Below, piece after piece: positions 24,613 to 33,723 of a stretch of 64,000 bases of DNA. Position numbers and translations under genes: made by a program. How positions within the stretch are numbered: position 1 is the stretch's first letter; the number at the start of each line of letters is the position of its first letter. Source of the DNA: Actinomyces procaprae (lineage in GTDB: Bacteria; Actinomycetota; Actinomycetes; Actinomycetales; Actinomycetaceae); contig NZ_CP039292.1 of the NCBI RefSeq assembly GCF_004798665.1, positions 806,001-870,000 of the forward strand, read 5' to 3'. The notes beneath the pieces were generated by a model. It did not search any database. It had not been told where the DNA came from and saw only the letters and a list, made by a program, of their open reading frames with translations.

Positions 24613-25950
24613 ATGCGAACCTACGTCCTGGACACCTCGGTCCTCCTGTCCGACCCCCGTGCCGTACTGCGCTTCGACGAGCACGCCGTCGTGCTGCCGG
24701 TGGTGGTGATCACCGAGCTGGAGGGCAAGCGGCACCACCCCGAGCTCGGCTACTTCGCCCGCGCCGCGCTGCGCCTGCTCGACGGCCTGCGCGAGCAGCA
24801 CGGAAGGCTCGACCGGCCCATCCCCGTCGGTGACCGCGGCGGCACGGTGCGGGTGGAGCTCAACGGCGCCGACGACCACGTGCTGCCCGCCGCCATGCGC
24901 CTGGGCGACAACGACTCCCGCATACTGTCCGTGGCCGTGACCCTCGCCCGCCGGACCCGCCAGGGCAGTGACGAGGAGGGAGGCGAAGTCGTCGTCGTGT
25001 CCAAGGACCTGCCCATGCGCATCAAGGCCGCTGCCGTGGGCCTGGCTGCCGAGGAGTACCGGGCCGAGCTCGCCAGCGAGGACATCTACTCCGGCATGAC
25101 CGCCTTGTCCGTCACCGAGGAGGAGGTCTCCCGCCTGTGGGACGACGGCGTCCTGGACCTGGCGGGACTTGCGGACGAGGAGGCTGCCGATGAGGTCGCA
25201 GCCCAGCCCACTCACACCGGCGTCGTGATCAGCTCCCCACGCGGGTCGGCACTGGCCACCGTGGTCGGCGGGACCCTGCACCTGGTTGATCCCTCACGCG
25301 AGGTATTCGGTGTGCGCGGGCGCAGCGCCGAGCAGCGCATCGCCATCGACCACCTGCTCAACCCCAGCATCGGCATCGTCTCGCTCGGCGGCCGCGCCGG
25401 CACCGGCAAGTCCGCCCTGGCGCTGAGCGCCGGACTGGACGCCGTCGTCAATCGGCGCGAGCACCGCAAGGTCATGGTGTTCCGGCCCCTGTACGCGGTG
25501 GGTGGGCAGACCCTCGGCTTCCTGCCCGGCGACTCTGCGGAGAAGATGTCCCCCTGGGGGGACGCGGTGTTCGACACCCTCAGCTCGGTGGTGCCCACGG
25601 ACCGGATCGAGCGGATCGTCGCCGCCGGCCAGCTGGAGGTGCTGCCGCTGACGCACGTACGCGGCCGCTCCCTCCACGATGCCTTCGTGATCGTGGACGA
25701 GGCCCAGTCGCTGGAGCGCAACGTGCTACTGACGGTGCTGTCCCGGATCGGCCAGAACTCCAAGGTGGTGCTCACCCACGACGTCGCCCAGCGGGACAAC
25801 CTGCGGGTGGGGCGCTGGGACGGCGTGGTCAGCGTGGTCGAGTCGCTGAAGGACCGGGACCTGTTTGCGCATGTGGACCTGGTGCGCACCGAGCGCAGCG
25901 AGATCGCCGAGCTGGTCACGCGCATGCTCGATGAAGTGCCGCTGTACTAG
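24613..25950 (+). CDS. PIN domain-PhoH family ATPase
   Basis: 445 aa with two domains. Residues 1-150 form a PIN nuclease ([13 protein letters not shown] with Asp7; [38 protein letters not shown]). Residues about 225-445 are a PhoH-type P-loop ATPase with [12 protein letters not shown] (Lys266), [12 protein letters not shown] (Asp362) and [16 protein letters not shown]-PhoH (PhoH2/YlaK-like) proteins have RNase and RNA helicase activity in mycobacteria. ATG 24613 is chosen because the PIN fold begins there. Confidence 0.93.
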   Translation: MRTYVLDTSVLLSDPRAVLRFDEHAVVLPVVVITELEGKRHHPELGYFARAALRLLDGLREQHGRLDRPIPVGDRGGTVRVELNGADDHVLPAAMRLGDNDSRILSVAVTLARRTRQGSDEEGGEVVVVSKDLPMRIKAAAVGLAAEEYRAELASEDIYSGMTALSVTEEEVSRLWDDGVLDLAGLADEEAADEVAAQPTHTGVVISSPRGSALATVVGGTLHLVDPSREVFGVRGRSAEQRIAIDHLLNPSIGIVSLGGRAGTGKSALALSAGLDAVVNRREHRKVMVFRPLYAVGGQTLGFLPGDSAEKMSPWGDAVFDTLSSVVPTDRIERIVAAGQLEVLPLTHVRGRSLHDAFVIVDEAQSLERNVLLTVLSRIGQNSKVVLTHDVAQRDNLRVGRWDGVVSVVESLKDRDLFAHVDLVRTERSEIAELVTRMLDEVPLY

Positions 25951-26595
25951 GCGGGAAGTCGCGGCTCTGCCTGTCAGTCTGCCAAGTTCTTAGTCGTTGT
26001 CGGCGCCGATCCCTGAGGCCTGTTGCACCTCTTCCGGTTTGAAGGCACGGAGTTGGGGGTGCGGTCCGGGCGTGTGTACCGCGCCGTCGGGCCTAGCGCA
26101 GTCGTGTCTGGCACCGCCGTCGGCCGGGGCGGGCGCTCCCTGGTCGCGAACGAGCCGAAGGGCGCGGGTGGCGAGGCCGGTGACGCCTTCGTGCCCGTGG
26201 CGGGGGTCGTCTGTTACGCCACTTCGTCGTTGGGTACGCCGGTTTGGCGTTTGCTGAAGGCTCCGGAACCCTCAGTAGACACCAAACCGGCGTAGTAGAC
26301 GTCAAAGGGGCGTACTCAAACCCCTCCCGTGCCTGTGCGCTCACAGCATCCCCTACGCAGGCGAGGCGGAGACCGGCTCCTTAGGTGCGGGGTGTGGTTG
26401 AGCTCTGGCGGGTGTGGGGTGTCCGAGCTCGGCGCAAAGGCGGTTGGTGGCCGCTGGGGCCGATCTGGGGCATCGTGCTCTACCGTTTGTGGTGTCGGGC
26501 GCCAGCGGTGGGGTGCGGGGCGGGGCGGTGGACTGAGCCGCAAACAGCCACACATCCCGAACACCGCCGCGCCCTCAAGCCGGAAGAGCACGCAA
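25951..26595. repeat. Gene-free repeat region between PhoH and fructokinase genes
   Basis: Contains the hairpin repeat with 26-nt arms at 26,235-26,260 and 26,269-26,294 (TACGCCGGTTTGGCGT to CTGAAGG), the same family as at 6,113 and 46,621, and boundary motifs CTCTTCCGGTTTG (26,030) and its inverse AGCCGGAAGAGC (26,577). Between about 26,375 and 26,560 is G-rich sequence of the 5.4-kb type. No credible gene was seen. Confidence 0.6.
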
Positions 26596-26661
26596 CTTCT
26601 ACCGACCTCGGTACGTAACTTCTACCGACCTCGGTACGTAACTTCTACCGATCTCGGTGAA
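26596..26661. repeat. 23-bp palindrome-rich array after the fructokinase gene
   Basis: About two and a half units of the 23-bp repeat, here with ACTTCT in place of AGATCT. The array ends 5 bp from the fructokinase stop codon and shares the junction CTCGGTGAAGGGGT with the ilvA array. Confidence 0.88.
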
Positions 26662-26665
26662 GGGG

Positions 26666-27625
26666 TCAGGCGCTGGGGCGGGCGTCCAGCTCGGCGCGGG
26701 TGGGCGGGTTGGCGCCGGCGCGGGAGACCGTGATGTCCGCGATGGCGGCCGCATGCCGCAGGACGCGCTCCAGGGCGGCGGCGTCGATGTTGCGCAGCGC
26801 CTCGCGCTGGTCGGCACCCACCAGGCCCTCCGCCCAGATGCCGTCCTCGAGCCCGCCCATGAAGGAGTCGCCCGCGCCGACCGTGTCGGAAACCACCACG
26901 GTGGGGTCTGCCGGCACCTCCATGCGCAGGCCGGAGGCGGTCACGGCAAGCGAGCCCTGCTTGCCGCGGGTGACGACCACGACGGCCGCGCCCAGCTTCA
27001 GCCAGCCCCGCGCCACCTCCTCAATGTCCGCGTCCTCGCCGTAGAACCACTCGATGTCCTCGTCGGAGCACTTGACCAGGTCGGCCAGGGAGATCAGCCG
27101 CTCGACCTGCGTGCGGGCCTGCTCGGGCGTGCCCATCAGCTGCGGGCGCGCGTTGGGGTCATAGCAGATCGTGGAGGTGGCCCGGAACTCGGAGAGCACA
27201 CGCTCTACCGTGGCGGCGCCCGGTTCCAGGATCGCGGCGATCGAGCCGGTGTGCACCAGCAGCGGAGCCGCGGTGCCCTCCGCGCGCTGCGGGAAGGGCG
27301 GGTTCCAGTCCAGGTCGAACACGTAGGTGGCGGCACGGTTGGCGCCGATCGTCGCCTGTGCGGTCGAGGTACGCGCGGCGCCGTGGGAGCCCGGTGTCAG
27401 CCGCACCCCGGAGGCCTCCAGGTGCTCGCGCACGGCCTGCCCGCGCGCATCGGTGCCGATCCAGCAGTCGAGCTCGGCGTCGCGACCGAGGCGGCTGAGG
27501 CCCAGGGCGACGTTGGCCGGTGACCCTCCGGGGATGTCTTGGGCGGGCTGGCCGGGGTGAATCACGACGTCGACGAGCGCCTCGCCGATGACGAGGGCGG
27601 TGCCTGCGGGGCCGGGTACGGACAT
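26666..27625 (-). CDS. PfkB family carbohydrate kinase, probable fructokinase
   Basis: 319-aa ribokinase-fold kinase. The N-terminal GGSPANVALGLSRLG and the C-terminal catalytic signature SDTVGAGDSFMGGL (Asp base) are present. Fructose as substrate is inferred from the adjacent GH32 and sugar-transport operon. The start ATG 27625 follows GAGGAG at the right distance; a start at 27640 is also open. It lies downstream of xseB on the same strand and ends against a 23-bp repeat array. Confidence 0.9.
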   Translation of the reverse strand: MSVPGPAGTALVIGEALVDVVIHPGQPAQDIPGGSPANVALGLSRLGRDAELDCWIGTDARGQAVREHLEASGVRLTPGSHGAARTSTAQATIGANRAATYVFDLDWNPPFPQRAEGTAAPLLVHTGSIAAILEPGAATVERVLSEFRATSTICYDPNARPQLMGTPEQARTQVERLISLADLVKCSDEDIEWFYGEDADIEEVARGWLKLGAAVVVVTRGKQGSLAVTASGLRMEVPADPTVVVSDTVGAGDSFMGGLEDGIWAEGLVGADQREALRNIDAAALERVLRHAAAIADITVSRAGANPPTRAELDARPSA

Positions 27626-27683
27626 GTTTGGGCTCCTCATGGGTGGCGGCCGGGGCCGGATGCGAACTGGATGGTCAGGCTGG

Positions 27684-27986
27684 TCAGAACGGGGTGGAGG
27701 CGGCGTTGCGCGGATCGTCGGTGCCGTTGGCGGCCTCGCCGGTATTGCCGGCGTCGGCTACGGCTGCCAGGCGGGCTCGCGCGTCATCCAGCCAGGACTG
27801 GCAACGGGCTGCCAGGGCCTCGCCGCGTTCCCAGAGCTTGAGTGCCTCCTCCAGGGGAACCTGGCCCGCCTCGAGACGCTGGACCACGCCGACCAGTTGC
27901 TCGCGGGCCTGCTCATAGGGCAGGGAGGCGACGTCGGCGTTGGCGTCTGCGGGGCTGATCGGCTCAGCGGGGGAGGGCGCGCTCAT
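27684..27986 (-). CDS. xseB: Exodeoxyribonuclease VII small subunit
   Basis: 100 aa. SLPYEQAREQLVGVVQRLEAG and PLEEALKLWERGEALAARCQSWLDDARARL match XseB, which binds XseA to form the exonuclease that degrades single-stranded DNA. In many actinobacteria xseA and xseB are adjacent; here xseA lies about 7 kb away beyond the sugar cluster, suggesting that cluster was inserted between them. Start ATG 27986. Confidence 0.92.
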   Translation of the reverse strand: MSAPSPAEPISPADANADVASLPYEQAREQLVGVVQRLEAGQVPLEEALKLWERGEALAARCQSWLDDARARLAAVADAGNTGEAANGTDDPRNAASTPF

Positions 27987-28064
27987 GGATCCGATTGTTG
28001 CATGCGCGCGGCGGATGCGCGCCGGTTCGCGGAGAGCTCCGCGCCGGAGCCGAGGACGGTTGCA

Positions 28065-28120
28065 AAAACGTCTTGACACGGTTGCGATGGACGTGCAAGA
28101 TGTGCCTGCCAAATCGTTTA
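28065..28120 (+). promoter_or_regulatory. Predicted promoter and LacI-type operator of the sugar operon
   Basis: A -35 box TTGACA (28,073-28,078), 17 bp, then CAAGAT (28,096-28,101) precede the first permease gene. AAAACGTCTT (28,065-28,074), overlapping the -35, and AAATCGTTTA (28,111-28,120) have the central CG and A/T arms of LacI/GalR operators, so the LacI regulator at 33,724 may act here. Assignment by eye only. Confidence 0.5.
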
Positions 28121-28184
28121 GGGCGCCAGTTTCCCGCCGTCTGAAGCGAACGGCGCCCGCTCCCCACCCATATGGAGGACAACG

Positions 28185-29126
28185 ATGTCTAGTCCCGCTC
28201 CCGCCGTCCCGAAGCGACGCCGCACGTCCCTGTGGGCCCGCGTCGCCCGCCACTGGCAGCTGTACCTGCTGCTGGCGCCGGCCCTGATCTACCTGGTGCT
28301 GTTCAAGTACTGGCCCATGTACGGCGTCCAGATCGCCTTCCGCAACTACAACCCCATTGACGGCTTCATGGGCAGCGAGTGGGTGGGTCTGGAGCACATC
28401 ACCCGCTTCCTGCACTCCTTCCAGTTCTCCCGGATCTTCTTCAACACCATCGCCATCAACGTCCTCGGGCTCGTCTTCGGCTTCCCGGTGCCGATCATCC
28501 TGGCGCTGCTGATCAACCAGCTGGCCTCCCGCAGGCTGAAGTCCTTCATCCAGACGGTGCTGTTCTCCCCGGCCTTCATCTCCACCGTGGTGGTGGTCGG
28601 CATGCTGTTCGTGCTGCTGTCGCCCCGCTCCGGGCTGGTCAACAACCTGATCACCCTGACCGGCGGGCAGCCGATCAACTTCATGAACGAGGAGGGCTGG
28701 TTCAGGCCCATCTACGTCCTGAGCGACATCTGGCAGAACGCCGGCTTCTCCATGATCGTCTACCTCGCCGCGCTTGCGGGCATCGACCCCAGCCTGCACG
28801 AGGCCGCCCGGGTCGACGGTGCTAATCGCTGGCAGCGCCTGTGGCACATCGACCTGCCCGGCATCCGCCCAATCGTGTCCATCATGCTGATCCTGGCGGT
28901 CGGCAACCTGCTCAACCTCGGCTTCGAGAAGGCGCTGCTCATGCAGACCGACCTGAACCTGGGTGCCTCGCAGATCATCCAGACCTACGTCTACGACGTG
29001 GGCCTCAAGAGCGCCCAGTTCTCCTACTCGGCCGCCATCTCCCTGTTCAACTCCGTCCTCAACATGATCCTGCTGCTGGTGTTCAACCAGGTCGCCAAGC
29101 GCGCGGGTCAGTCGAGCCTGTTCTGA
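28185..29126 (+). CDS. Sugar ABC transporter permease (LplB-like)
   Basis: 313-aa inner-membrane protein with six hydrophobic helices and the EAA loop LHEAARVDGANRWQRLWHIDLPGI that contacts the ATPase. It starts the operon permease-permease-binding protein-GH32. The LWARVARHWQLYLLLAPAL N-terminus and YNPIDGFMGSEWVGLEHITRF fit the LplB/YteP group of CUT1 transporters, which import oligosaccharides. GGAGG-type RBS (GGAGGAC) precedes the ATG. Confidence 0.93.
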   Translation: MSSPAPAVPKRRRTSLWARVARHWQLYLLLAPALIYLVLFKYWPMYGVQIAFRNYNPIDGFMGSEWVGLEHITRFLHSFQFSRIFFNTIAINVLGLVFGFPVPIILALLINQLASRRLKSFIQTVLFSPAFISTVVVVGMLFVLLSPRSGLVNNLITLTGGQPINFMNEEGWFRPIYVLSDIWQNAGFSMIVYLAALAGIDPSLHEAARVDGANRWQRLWHIDLPGIRPIVSIMLILAVGNLLNLGFEKALLMQTDLNLGASQIIQTYVYDVGLKSAQFSYSAAISLFNSVLNMILLLVFNQVAKRAGQSSLF

Positions 29127-29156
29127 CCCCGCCCGCGAACCAACCGAGGAATCATC

Positions 29157-30110
29157 ATGACCACCCCAACCGCGTCCGCACTCGACGCCGCCCCCACCTT
29201 CCGCGCCTCCGGCCCGCGCCGATTCATGGAGCGGATCGCAGACCCGCTCTACACGCTGTTCGTCGTCCTGCTACTGGGCGGCGCCGTGATCGCGATCATC
29301 TACCCGCTGTACTTCGTAGTCATCGCCTCCATCTCCGACCCCAACCAGGTCTACGAGGGCAACGTGTGGCTGTGGCCCAAGAACATCACCTTTGAGGGGT
29401 ATCAGCGCATCTTCTCCACCTCCACCGTGATGCGCGGCTTCGGCAACTCGCTGCTGTACACCGCCCTCGGCACCACCATTTCGGTGTGCTCCATCCTCGG
29501 CGCCGGCTACGCCCTGTCCCGCAAGTCCCTGCCCGGCCGGAACTTCTTCATGGTGCTGTTCATCGTCACCATGTTCTTCGACGGCGGCATGATCGCCCGC
29601 TACCTGGTGGTGCGCGACCTGGGGATGCTTGACACCATGTGGGCCGTGGTACTGCCCGGGGCGATCGGCGTCACCAACCTGATCATCGCCCGCACCTTCT
29701 TCGAGACGACCATCCCCGAGGAGCTGCATGAGGCGGCCGCCCTCGACGGCGCCAGCGAGTGGCGCTACTTCTTCCGGATTGTGCTGCCCCTGTCCAAGGC
29801 GCTGATCATGCTGCTGGTGATCACCCACGCGGTGGCCTACTGGAACTCCTTCTTCGACGCCCTGATCTATCTGAACGACGACGCCAAGTACCCGCTGCAG
29901 CTCGTCCTGCGCAACATCCTGATCCAGTCCGACGTCTCCGGCTCCGGGGTCTCCGCCACCGGCATGGACTCCTACGCCGAGTCCCAGCGCATCGCCGAGC
30001 TGATGAAGTACGGGATGATCGTCGTCTCCACGTTCCCGCTGCTGTCCATACTCCCCTTCACCCAGAAGTACTTCGCTCAGGGCGCCCTCATCGGTGCCGT
30101 GAAGAGCTGA
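29157..30110 (+). CDS. Sugar ABC transporter permease (YtcP/LplC-like)
   Basis: 317 aa, six predicted transmembrane helices and the EAA motif EELHEAAALDGASEWRYFFRIVLPLS. Partner of the preceding permease, 30 bp downstream of it. Its C-terminus PFTQKYFAQGALIGAVKS is typical of the YtcP/LplC group. No ATPase gene is in the cluster, so an MsiK/MsmK-like ATPase encoded elsewhere is probably shared. Confidence 0.93.
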   Translation: MTTPTASALDAAPTFRASGPRRFMERIADPLYTLFVVLLLGGAVIAIIYPLYFVVIASISDPNQVYEGNVWLWPKNITFEGYQRIFSTSTVMRGFGNSLLYTALGTTISVCSILGAGYALSRKSLPGRNFFMVLFIVTMFFDGGMIARYLVVRDLGMLDTMWAVVLPGAIGVTNLIIARTFFETTIPEELHEAAALDGASEWRYFFRIVLPLSKALIMLLVITHAVAYWNSFFDALIYLNDDAKYPLQLVLRNILIQSDVSGSGVSATGMDSYAESQRIAELMKYGMIVVSTFPLLSILPFTQKYFAQGALIGAVKS

Positions 30111-30122
30111 GAGGCCACTCAA

Positions 30123-31850
30123 ATGCTGCCCCACCACACCACCTCCAATAGCGCCGTCAACACCGCCGTCACCGCCGCCGAGGCCGCCCTGAAGGCCGCC
30201 CCCGGAGTCCCTGCGCCCCACCCGATCAGCCGCCGTCTGCTGCTGCGCGGCTCGCTGGCCGGTGCCGGGCTGCTCGCCCTGGCCGCCTGCTCGAGCAAGA
30301 AGACCGACGCCGACTACCGAGTGCCGGACGAGTCCGCCTCCGCCGGCCTGGCCGAGGCCGCGGACTCCCTGCCGATCGTCTCCACTCCGATCACAGTCAC
30401 CGCCACGGGCTCGCGCTCGGCGCTGTCCGTGCCCTACGGTCAGATGGAGCTCACCCAGCAGTGGGAGCGGGACACCAACGTCCAGGTGCAGTGGAACATG
30501 CTCACCGAGGACGTGTACGCGGAGAAGAAGAACCTGCTACTGGCCTCCGGGGACCTGCCGGACATCCTGTGGAACACCGGACTGACCGACGCCGAGGTCG
30601 CCACCTACTCCGCCAACCACACGCTGGTGCCACTGGACGAGTTCTTCGCCGACAACTGCCCCAACATCTCCGCGCTGCTGGATGCCCGCCCCGACATCCG
30701 CTCGGCCATCACCAGCGAGGACGGGCACATCTACACGCTTCCCAGTGTGGAGGAGCTCGGGCTCGTGCCCTTCCCGAACTTCCTGTACATCAACACCGAC
30801 TGGCTGGCCGCCGTCGGCCGCGAGATGCCCACCACGATCGAGGAGCTGCACGAGGCCCTGCTGGAGTTCAAGGCGCAGGACCCCTCCGGGACCGGCAAGC
30901 TGCTGCCGCTGTCCTTCATCCCGGGATCCTTCTGCGCCAACCCGTGGGACATCATCGCCGCCTACGGCGGCCAGGCGGACAACAACGACCACCGCATCGT
31001 GATTGACCGCAAGGCGGTGTTCACCGCCAACACCGAGCAGTGGAAGGAGGGCGTCAAGCAGCTGCACAACTGGTACGCCGAGGGACTGATCGACTCCGAG
31101 TCCTTCTCTCAGGACGACACCGCCTACCTGGCCAAGGGCAAGACGGAGCAGGAGTCGCTGGCGGCCTTCTACTGGTGGGAGGCCACCGAGTTCGTGGGGG
31201 CGGACCGCGAGGACCACTATGCGCTGTGCCCGGTGCTGGCGGGCGTGGACGGCGTGCGCCGCGCCTCGGTGTCGAACAACCAGGAGATCTCCCGCGGCGC
31301 CTTCGCCATGACCCGCACCTGCCGCTACCAGGCGGCCGTGATGCGCTGGGTTGACCGCATGTACGACCCGGTCATGTCCGCCCAGAACAGCTGGGGACCG
31401 ATCGGCGTCACCCTGGAGTACGACGACGCCGGCATGCTGTCCCAGATCCCGGCCGCCGAGGGCGAGTCGGAGGGGGAGCGCCGGCAGAAGGTGGCCCCCG
31501 GCGGACCCAAGTCCACCACTGCGAAGGACTTCGAGGAGGTGGTTCTGCCCGAGCCGCGTGCCTCCCTGCGCCAGGAGCAGGTAACCGCCGAGTTCGCCGA
31601 CTGGGCCGCCAATGACGCCTTCCCGCCCGTGGTGTTCACCAACGCCGAGCTCGATGACCTGTCCCTGATCGACTCCGACGTGTCCACCCTCGTCAAGCAG
31701 CGGTTCGCCCAGTGGGTGGTGAACGGCGGCATCGACGCCGAGTGGGGCGGTTATCTTAAGGACCTTGAGACCACGGGTCTGAGCCGGCTCATGGAGATCT
31801 ACCAGGCGGCGCTGGACCGTTACTACGAGGAGCTCGACGCACGCTCATGA
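30123..31850 (+). CDS. Extracellular sugar-binding lipoprotein, probably Tat-exported
   Basis: 575-aa substrate-binding protein for the two permeases. The N-terminus has a twin-arginine stretch (PISRRLLLRGSLAG, residues 35-46) leading to the lipobox LALAAC with Cys56, so a Tat-exported lipoprotein is likely. The mature part has the large type-1 solute-binding fold seen with LplB/LplC permeases. The preceding 36 residues are unusually long and Ala-rich, so translation might start further in. The stop overlaps the GH32 start (ATGA). Confidence 0.9.
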   Translation: MLPHHTTSNSAVNTAVTAAEAALKAAPGVPAPHPISRRLLLRGSLAGAGLLALAACSSKKTDADYRVPDESASAGLAEAADSLPIVSTPITVTATGSRSALSVPYGQMELTQQWERDTNVQVQWNMLTEDVYAEKKNLLLASGDLPDILWNTGLTDAEVATYSANHTLVPLDEFFADNCPNISALLDARPDIRSAITSEDGHIYTLPSVEELGLVPFPNFLYINTDWLAAVGREMPTTIEELHEALLEFKAQDPSGTGKLLPLSFIPGSFCANPWDIIAAYGGQADNNDHRIVIDRKAVFTANTEQWKEGVKQLHNWYAEGLIDSESFSQDDTAYLAKGKTEQESLAAFYWWEATEFVGADREDHYALCPVLAGVDGVRRASVSNNQEISRGAFAMTRTCRYQAAVMRWVDRMYDPVMSAQNSWGPIGVTLEYDDAGMLSQIPAAEGESEGERRQKVAPGGPKSTTAKDFEEVVLPEPRASLRQEQVTAEFADWAANDAFPPVVFTNAELDDLSLIDSDVSTLVKQRFAQWVVNGGIDAEWGGYLKDLETTGLSRLMEIYQAALDRYYEELDARS

Positions 31851-33517
31851 CAACCACCGTCCCCAACGCCACCAGCGCCCCGTCCCGCCCGTGGATGGTT
31901 CGGTCTGAGGACCGCCTCAGCCTCGCGCCCGCCGAGCAGGCGGCCCACGCCCAGGCGGATCCGGCCCGCCCCCGCTGGCACGTGACCCCGCCCTGGGGGT
32001 GGATGAACGACCCCAACGGCCTGAGCGTCTGGCCCGGGCCCGACGGCGCGCCCCTGGTGCACCTCTTCTACCAGCACAATCCCCACGCCCCGGTGCACCA
32101 GCGGATCGAGTGGGGGCACCAGTACTCCTCCGACCTGGTGCACTGGCACGACCTGCCCACCGCCATCCGCCCCGGCGACGACGGCCCGGACGCCTACGGC
32201 TGCTGGTCCGGCATCGTGCTGGCAGATGAGCGCACGGGGCCGGACGGAACCGCCACCGTGGTGCCCACGATGCTCTACTCCGGGGCCTCGGAACGGGACA
32301 CGCAGACCGCCTGCCTGGCCACCGCGGTCCCCGGCGACCCGTTGCTGACCCAATGGGTCAAGCACCCGGGAAACCCGGTCATCGACGCCGCCCCGGCCTC
32401 CACGGAAGGCCTGGTGGTGCCCGAGATGCGCGATCACTCGGCGTGGCGTGAGAACGGGCGCTGGTACCAGGTGATGGGAACCGGCCTCCCGGGAGCCGGG
32501 CGCGACGGTGCCCAGGCGGGTGCGGCCCTGTGCTTCTCCAGCGAGGACCTGCGCAGCTGGGCCTACGAGGGCCCGTTCGCCGTCGGCGACGGTGACGTGA
32601 CCGCCACCGGCACGGTGTGGGAGTGCCCGGAGCTGATACGGCTGGGAGAGGCCGATGTCCTCTTCGTCTCCGCCTGGCACGCCTCGCGCACCCTGCGCTC
32701 GATGTGGATGCGGGGTCGACGCGTCGGCACGCGCATGAGCATCGACGCCGTCGGCCGCTCCGACTTGGGTGAGAACTACTTCTACGCGCCCCAGTCCGTG
32801 CTGCTGCCCGATGGGCGGCGCGTAACCATCGGCTGGATGCAGCCCAACGCCACACGCGCCCAACGGCTGGAGGTGGGCTGGGCCGGCTCCATGTCCGTAC
32901 CCCGGGAGGTCACCCAGGCCCCGGACGGCACGCTCCGCTTCCACCCGATCGTGCAGGTCGACTCCCTGCGCGCCCGGCACCTGGCCGACGCGGCCGGCGC
33001 GCAGGACGTTGCCGCGGCCGGTTCCGCCCTGCACGGCGACAGCCTTGACCTGGTGCTGACCGGACGGCTGCGGGAGGGGGAGGTCGTCGTCGACCTGGCC
33101 GTGTCGGCGGACGGCGCGCGGCGCACCCGGCTGCGACTGGCCCGTCGCGCCCCGAGCGGACGTGCGGGGCAGGACGCCTGGACGGGGTGGCTGTCCCTGG
33201 ACCGCTCCGCCTCCGCCGCGCCCGGTCCGCCCTGGGAGGCGCCCGATCGCCGGGAGCTGTGCGGGCCGGTGCCGCTCGGCCCGGACGGGGAGGTGGCGCT
33301 GCGGGTGCTGCGGGATCGTTCCAGCCTGGAGGTCTTCGTCAACGGACAGCCCCTGTCCGCCCGCCTGGGTACCGACCCGGGCGACGACGGCGTGAGCATC
33401 GACGTCGGCTCGCTTACGGATGCGCGCCTGCAGGTGTGGTCCATGGCCGACGCCTACGCGCGCAGGCTCGCCCCGCAATCCTTCCCCGACGCCGCCCCCA
33501 TCGCCGAGGTCGGTTGA
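31847..33517 (+). CDS. Glycoside hydrolase family 32 (sucrose/fructan hydrolase)
   Basis: 556 aa; cleaves terminal fructose from sucrose, sucrose-6-phosphate or fructo-oligosaccharides. The nucleophile Asp55 is in PPWGWMNDPNGLSVW, the transition-state Asp196 in VPEMRDHSAW and the acid/base Glu259 in TVWECPELIR, followed by a C-terminal beta-sandwich (RSSLEVFVNG). There is no signal peptide, so it acts on imported sugar. It is coupled by a 4-bp overlap to the binding-protein gene. Its last codons and TGA stop fall inside the first unit of a 23-bp repeat array. Confidence 0.95.
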   Translation: MTTTVPNATSAPSRPWMVRSEDRLSLAPAEQAAHAQADPARPRWHVTPPWGWMNDPNGLSVWPGPDGAPLVHLFYQHNPHAPVHQRIEWGHQYSSDLVHWHDLPTAIRPGDDGPDAYGCWSGIVLADERTGPDGTATVVPTMLYSGASERDTQTACLATAVPGDPLLTQWVKHPGNPVIDAAPASTEGLVVPEMRDHSAWRENGRWYQVMGTGLPGAGRDGAQAGAALCFSSEDLRSWAYEGPFAVGDGDVTATGTVWECPELIRLGEADVLFVSAWHASRTLRSMWMRGRRVGTRMSIDAVGRSDLGENYFYAPQSVLLPDGRRVTIGWMQPNATRAQRLEVGWAGSMSVPREVTQAPDGTLRFHPIVQVDSLRARHLADAAGAQDVAAAGSALHGDSLDLVLTGRLREGEVVVDLAVSADGARRTRLRLARRAPSGRAGQDAWTGWLSLDRSASAAPGPPWEAPDRRELCGPVPLGPDGEVALRVLRDRSSLEVFVNGQPLSARLGTDPGDDGVSIDVGSLTDARLQVWSMADAYARRLAPQSFPDAAPIAEVG

Positions 33518-33606
33518 TCTTACGTACCGAGGTCGGTAGATCTTACGTACCGAGGTCGGTAGATCTTACGTACCGAGGTCGGTAGATCTTACGTACCGAG
33601 GTCGGT
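33505..33606. repeat. 23-bp palindrome-rich array at the end of the GH32 gene
   Basis: About four and a half direct units reading GAGGTCGGTAGATCTTACGT, the first variant (GGTTGA) supplying the GH32 stop codon. The orientation relative to the upstream gene is the same as in the other arrays. Confidence 0.92.
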
Positions 33607-33723
33607 TCAGCCGGTTTGCCCCGGGGCCGGAGCGGGGAGGCGACCTGTGCGGGGTGGCGGACGGTGCAGGGAATATGGGGGATACTGACCGCCTGCACAA
33701 AAGCTCGCCGGAGGAGGGGACCG

